Assembly (NCBI GenBank): GCA_947179485.1
Contig: OX359249.1
Location: 9,424,001-9,488,000 of the forward strand
Direction of reading: 5' to 3'
From: Allacma fusca
Lineage: Eukaryota > Arthropoda > Collembola > Symphypleona > Sminthuridae
DNA length: 64,000 bases
In this document: piece by piece, positions 59,504 through 64,000 of the stretch
How the letters are laid out: every line of letters starts with the position of its first letter
Position numbering within the stretch: position 1 is the first letter of the stretch
Notes under the pieces: model-generated
Database searches by the model: none
What the model was told of the DNA's origin: nothing
The model's input: the letters and a program-made list of their open reading frames with translations, nothing else
Program-made: the position numbers and the translations under genes

Positions 59504-62466
59504 ATGCATAGGTTCCAGTGGTTCAACAGTAGTAGGATATTTAATTTGTTAAGGAGATATGGACGGAAAGGGATGTCCTACAATGCTGCAGCGGTTTTAA
59601 ATTCTGGGTACAGATTCAGCAGCCACCAGTATGGACCCAATGTCGGGAATCTTAATGTGGGGAGGATTCTTGCCAGCTTTACAATCATCGGCTTCTCTTC
59701 TAACTTCCCTGGAGATCAGTTTCCGGATGATCCTTATGGAGGTAACAATGGCGAGCTTGGAAATAACGATGGGAATATTTTTGGAGGTACTGGAGTAAGG
59801 TGTTTAGTAGTGACTAGTGTATATAGTGGGCCTTGTTCCACATGTTGTAATTGATGCTCGCTCGGAATGAGGAAAGGAACTAACTTGGGGGATGATATTT
59901 ATTTCAGATCTGCAAAGCCATCGGTTACTGACTGCAGCTAGAGTTGGAAATAATGATGAAGTTAGGATGTTGATTAAATCGGGAGCCGATCCAAATACCA
60001 GGCACGGTTTGGGCTGGACAGCATTGCATGGTAAAAGATATGCGATTAGTAATTGCTTAGTAGTGGAAGCTCTTGGGTGAAATCAGCATGATCAGAGATA
60101 ATAATTGGGATGTTGTAGTGGCTGCCGTCAATGGGAATACTTCTACTGTGAAATTGTTGCTGAAGTTGGGGGCAGATCCCAATGCAAAGGATGAGTATTC
60201 CAATGCTTATAAGGTGGCAAGCCTGCAGAGTCTTCATTCTTTGGAGGGTAAGATGTTTTCGGTTGAATTTTTATTGTTTGAAGTTGGGTTGAATATTTTT
60301 AATAAATAAGTGTAATGCATGTTATGGATGGATTAGTGCAATTTAACCGGGAGGAAGAATTCAGTGATAGATTGTCGGCCAGGTCGAATTTTAAGGGATG
60401 CACAGCTCTACACTATGCTGCTTTGGCTAATTGTCAGAGTTGTGTCAAAGCGTTGTTGGAAGGAGGAGCAGATCCGACGATTGCTAATGATTCAGGACAT
60501 CTTCCAATTCATTACTGTAAAGATGAAAATATTAGGGTGCTAATTCGTGCTCAAACTGAAGTTGTAAGAACCTCAAGTGTAGACATTAAATTGTCACCTG
60601 CCAAGGTCTCCGAATTTGGGTTAATGTGCTTCTGATTTCATTTAGTTTGACGAGCAGAAGCGGTTGAAAGAGATGGAGGAGCGAAGAAAATTTCCCTTAG
60701 AGAATAGGATCAAAGAAGTTATTGTAGGTCAAGAGTTAGCCATAGCTACTGTGGGATCCGGTATGTACAGTATATCAATTACGGAATTACCTCTTAATAA
60801 TGAAGAGGGAAAGGCTGTCTATACAATTCTCACATTCAGTATCGTAGTATTTTTTTTACATAATAGATTAATGATAATCTGTCACAGCCATTCGCCGCAA
60901 AGAAAATGGGTGGATTGACGATGAACACCCGCTTGTATTTCTCTTTCTGGGATCTTCTGGAATTGGAAAGACAGAGCTTGCGAAACAAATTGCTAAATAT
61001 TTACATAAAGGAAAGAAGGATTCTTTCATACGAATTGATATGTCCGAATATCAAGAAAAGCATTCTGTAAGTAATTTCGCTTCAAGTGATTTTTAAAATG
61101 GTAATTTTATCGAGGCTGCTGATGGGAAGTATTGCTTTTAAAAACTAAACATATGGTGGAGGGAATCTTTTGAAATGCTTTCACGTATACTTCCAGCATC
61201 TTTCCCTTCAGATTTTTGCTAAGCCGAAAATTACGGATTGAAATTAGCTTCACGCATCAATGAATCTGAAAGTTTTGTTTTCTCATCGTATTTAGGTTGC
61301 ACGATTCATAGGATCTCCTCCTGGATATGTGGGGCATGACGAAGGCGGCCAATTAACATCTCGTTTGGCCAAGTCGCCAAATGCAGTCGTTTTATTTGAC
61401 GAAGTAGAAAAAGCGCATCCAGATGTTTTAACCGTGCTACTACAGCTTTTTGACGAAGTACGTAAATAGTAGCTATTGTTCTTTAAGGGAAACTTTCAAT
61501 CATTTATTTATTTTCCAACTAATAATTATTTTGACCTACGCGAAAAATTCTTAGCTCTAAATCCTCAGTTCTGTTGAATTGCGAGGGCAGTAGCTACGAT
61601 AATTCTTGTTTTTATATACATACAAAATTCGAATTTAAACGTTATTCTGATTTCAGGGTAGAATTACCGATGGTAAGGGGAAGACAATACATTGCAAAGA
61701 TGCGATTTTTGTGATGACATCAAATTTAGCAAGTGAAGAAATTGCACAATACGGGTTGGAACTTCGCCGAGAAGCTGAAAACACTACCAAAGAAAGATAT
61801 GAAGGAAAAAAAACCAGTAAGTAGAACTATAGAAATCAATCTTTTGAATTCAATCCATCTTATTTACTATTGACTACTCAAACTTCCAATAATTTTCTCC
61901 ATTTCCAGAAGATAACGAATTGTGTGAAAAAATTACTGTATCGTCACATTTCAAAGAAAATGTTGTTCGAAGGATTTTGAAATCTCATTTTAAGAGGGAC
62001 GAGTTCTTAGGACGTATAAATGAAATTGTATATTTCTTGCCATTCTCCAAATCCGAGCTATACCAACTGGTCACTAAAGAACTTCAGTTTTGGGCAGGAA
62101 AAGCATTGGAAAAGCACTCCGTCACACTACAGGTTTTGAATACGGCCGGATCTTACTACATTAAATATTTTACCGAGCTGACACGAGCTGACATATCTTT
62201 CTCATTCATTTTTCTAGTGGGATCAGTCTGTGGTCGAGCTGCTTACTCAAGGTTACAATGTTCACTACGGAGCACGATCTATTAAGCATGAAGTAGAACG
62301 TCGCGTTGTGACCCAGCTAGCACAAGCTCATGAGAACTGCCTATTAAAGCCAAAATCCACAATTCACATTGTAGCGTGCAATAATACGATTCGCCTTCAG
62401 ATAACACAAAAAGGGAAGCTAGTTGACCTGGAAAATCCTATCAAGGTTCCTCTCAAGAATATTTAA
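59504..62466 (+). CDS. CLPB: CLPB/Skd3 mitochondrial AAA+ disaggregase, 616 aa
   Basis: Intermembrane-space ATPase that keeps proteins soluble in mitochondria. Exons: 59504-59786, 59908-60030, 60119-60247, 60337-60563, 60646-60760, 60888-61066, 61296-61457, 61657-61816, 61909-62132, 62218-62466; all phases fit. The N-terminus ([20 protein letters not shown]) is a likely mitochondrial presequence, followed by a hydrophobic stretch ([14 protein letters not shown]). Ankyrin repeats follow ([60 protein letters not shown]). The single AAA+ domain has Walker A GSSGIGKT, Walker [12 protein letters not shown], pore loop GYVGHD, sensor 1 MTSN and sensor 2 [27 protein letters not shown] is characteristic of CLPB. 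Human CLPB has 707 residues; this one is shorter in the linker and N-terminus. AATAAA lies at 62530. Confidence 0.96.
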
Positions 62467-62529
62467 ATATGTTAATCGAGTCAATCTAATCAATATGGAA
62501 ATAATGTTATAATAATCTTAATAACAGTA

Positions 62530-62535
62530 AATAAA
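62530..62535 (+). terminator. Candidate polyadenylation signal of CLPB
   Basis: AATAAA 64 bases after the CLPB stop codon. Confidence 0.6.
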
Positions 62536-63187
62536 AAACCGATTTTTGTTACCAGCTTATACCATACAATTATTATTATGGGTGTGGTTGCCGTTCATAT
62601 ATAATATATGATTAATTAATTACATATATAATATGTAAACTGGATCAGTCATAACTTTTTACTTAAGCACACTCATCGTTAAAGCCCAACAAAGTTGGCT
62701 GGAGCTCGAACATACTGCAATCGCGATTAATTAATTCGGGATTTTCCCATCATGCATATGCATGCTGCAGATAACTTTTAGGGAATATTCTTGGCGGGAG
62801 TGTTCGAAGTCATGGCTCGAAATTATTTACAGCCAGTGCCAGTGTGAGTGTTCGAGCTTTCGAACCGTAACATTTTAATCCAATTCGTTCGAAAGTTTTA
62901 GTTTATTTACAGTGCTGGTCGCATTGTTTAATTAACTGGCAAAGTCTTTTTAAAATACTGCTAGATTTAAAAATTGCGGAATGCAACATTTGGTCAAGTC
63001 AGTAGGCGATTTTAACTTTACTTCTACTTCACTTGAAGATTAAAAATTTGTTCGACAACCGTGAGACAATTTCATGGGAAATTACATTAAGAGCTGTGCA
63101 TAATATAACAGAGACAACGTAGAAACTGAATGTAATCTCAAGTGCTTCTGATTTTGTAAAGTGACATATTCTCGGAACTCTGGTACA
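62536..63187. other. Spacer and PEX16 5' region
   Basis: About 650 bp, AT-rich, without an open frame of note. It separates the 3' end of CLPB from the PEX16 start codon on the same strand. Confidence 0.6.
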
Positions 63188-63937
63188 ATGAGTAGTATTC
63201 AGGAAGTGTTAAATTTGATGAGGTCCAAGGCCCAGGAATTACAGAAAGACTACACGACATGGATCTGTAAAAATCCTAGTCGAGCAGCGGATATAGAATC
63301 GTCATTAAAAATTTTGTCATATTTGTTGCACGGTAAAGTAAAGCATGCGAACGTACTTCCTGAACTTCTCTACTGCTCCTCCAACCTCCTGTCCTTCTGG
63401 CACAACAAGCTCATCTCCAAAGAAGCCGAATTACAGATCATTGCCAATCAAGAGGATCTCGACTCCTGTCAAAGCCCACGAGTGAGACGCATACTTAAAA
63501 TCCAGTCTACGCTGACAATTCTTGAATATTTCGAAGTATTTTTAGAAGTGAGTGCCAAGGTATTTTGGGGGGAACTGGGGAAATGGCTTATGATCCTTAT
63601 CATTCAGTCTGTCAAGTAAGTTCAAAATAAATGAGAAACAAAAATAGTTTGATTTAGTAGACATTTTGAAGCGAAAAAATAACGGAATTTCCAAATTAAT
63701 TAGACTAATTTCTTTGATGTGAGTACTAAGATGAGAATGATGTTCCTGCATGTAGGACCGGTCTTCGAGCAGCCCTACTTTTTTATTACAAAGTTGGACT
63801 GATCCCTGGACCGTCTGCAGTAGGATCAACTATGCCAAAGCAAAAAAATAACGTTGGGAATAATAATGGGGGAAGTGACCCAAAAGTTGTGTTTGTGCTT
63901 AAGCATTCCGGTCGCGTTGTGAGGAAAATTCATGCAT
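63188..63937 (+). CDS. PEX16: PEX16, peroxisomal membrane biogenesis protein, 5' part
   Basis: Integral membrane protein that recruits PEX3 and membrane proteins to nascent peroxisomes. Two exons are visible, 63188-63615 and 63756-63937, joined in phase; the intron after 63937 runs off the right edge. Start is MSSIQEVLNLMRSKAQEL; the upstream in-frame extension has no ATG. Family signatures are LSYLLHGKV, ELLYCSSNLLSFWHNK, LTILEYFEVFLEVSAKVFWG and ELGKWLMILIIQSVK, then TGLRAALLFYYKVGLIPGP and SGRVVRKI, all in the order found in vertebrate PEX16. About 203 codons of a protein usually near 330-350 residues are present. Confidence 0.93.
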
Positions 63938-64000
63938 GTAAGATTGTGGTTTTTGTCTTGCTTTACTCAAAATATCCAATGCATTTTTGAGGATTCTATT

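Overview
This is a eukaryotic nuclear window, AT-rich, with short canonical GT-AG introns (mostly about 45-500 bp) and bilaterian gene families (a PHR/MYCBP2-type ubiquitin ligase, PEX16, ZDHHC16, CLPB/Skd3, SPEF2, CCDC96). The gene set and compact introns suggest an invertebrate, most likely an arthropod; the species cannot be named from the sequence. I rebuilt each gene by joining reading frames at splice sites and checking codon phase across every junction. Exon coordinates are given in the entries.

Layout. (1) 50-10746, minus strand: the 5' 35-36 coding exons (about 2,000 codons) of a Highwire/MYCBP2/RPM-1 E3 ligase, running off the left edge before its C-terminal catalytic part. (2) 10747-16802: gene-free, repeat-rich. 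(3) 16803-19829, minus: a five-exon gene for an unfamiliar 853-residue cysteine-, proline- and arginine-rich protein with a decapeptide repeat. (4) 19830-24854: gene-free, with partners of the repeats in region 2 and a small hAT-type MITE. (5) 24855-28561, minus: a four-exon gene for an unrecognised 1,108-residue Ser/Arg/Lys-rich protein. (6) 28562-31877: AT-rich spacer with a foldback. (7) 31878-34040, plus: CCDC96/CFAP184. (8) 34041-37889: spacer with an 18-bp tandem array, a complete but deleted hAT transposon with perfect 8-bp target duplication, and a perfect 77-bp tandem duplication just upstream of the next gene. (9) 37890-48699, plus: SPEF2, 22 exons, 1,815 residues. (10) 50112-52037, minus: a 233-residue multi-pass membrane protein with a 17-nt microexon. 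(11) 52038-55599: spacer with a 34-bp minisatellite. (12) 55600-58395, minus: ZDHHC16 palmitoyltransferase, complete. (13) 58790-59011, minus: a possible small protein. (14) 59504-62466, plus: CLPB/Skd3, complete. (15) 63188 to the right edge, plus: the 5' two exons of PEX16.

How the genes relate. CCDC96 and SPEF2 are both axonemal proteins and lie in tandem on the plus strand, a small cilium/sperm-flagellum block. The Cys/Pro/Arg-rich orphan has a composition reminiscent of sperm outer-dense-fibre or protamine-like proteins, but that link is only inference. ZDHHC16 and CLPB are divergent from a shared intergenic region of about 1.1 kb. The rest (neuronal E3 ligase, mitochondrial disaggregase, peroxisome biogenesis) are ordinary housekeeping or developmental genes with no evident joint pathway. 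I found no CRISPR array, rRNA or convincing tRNA.
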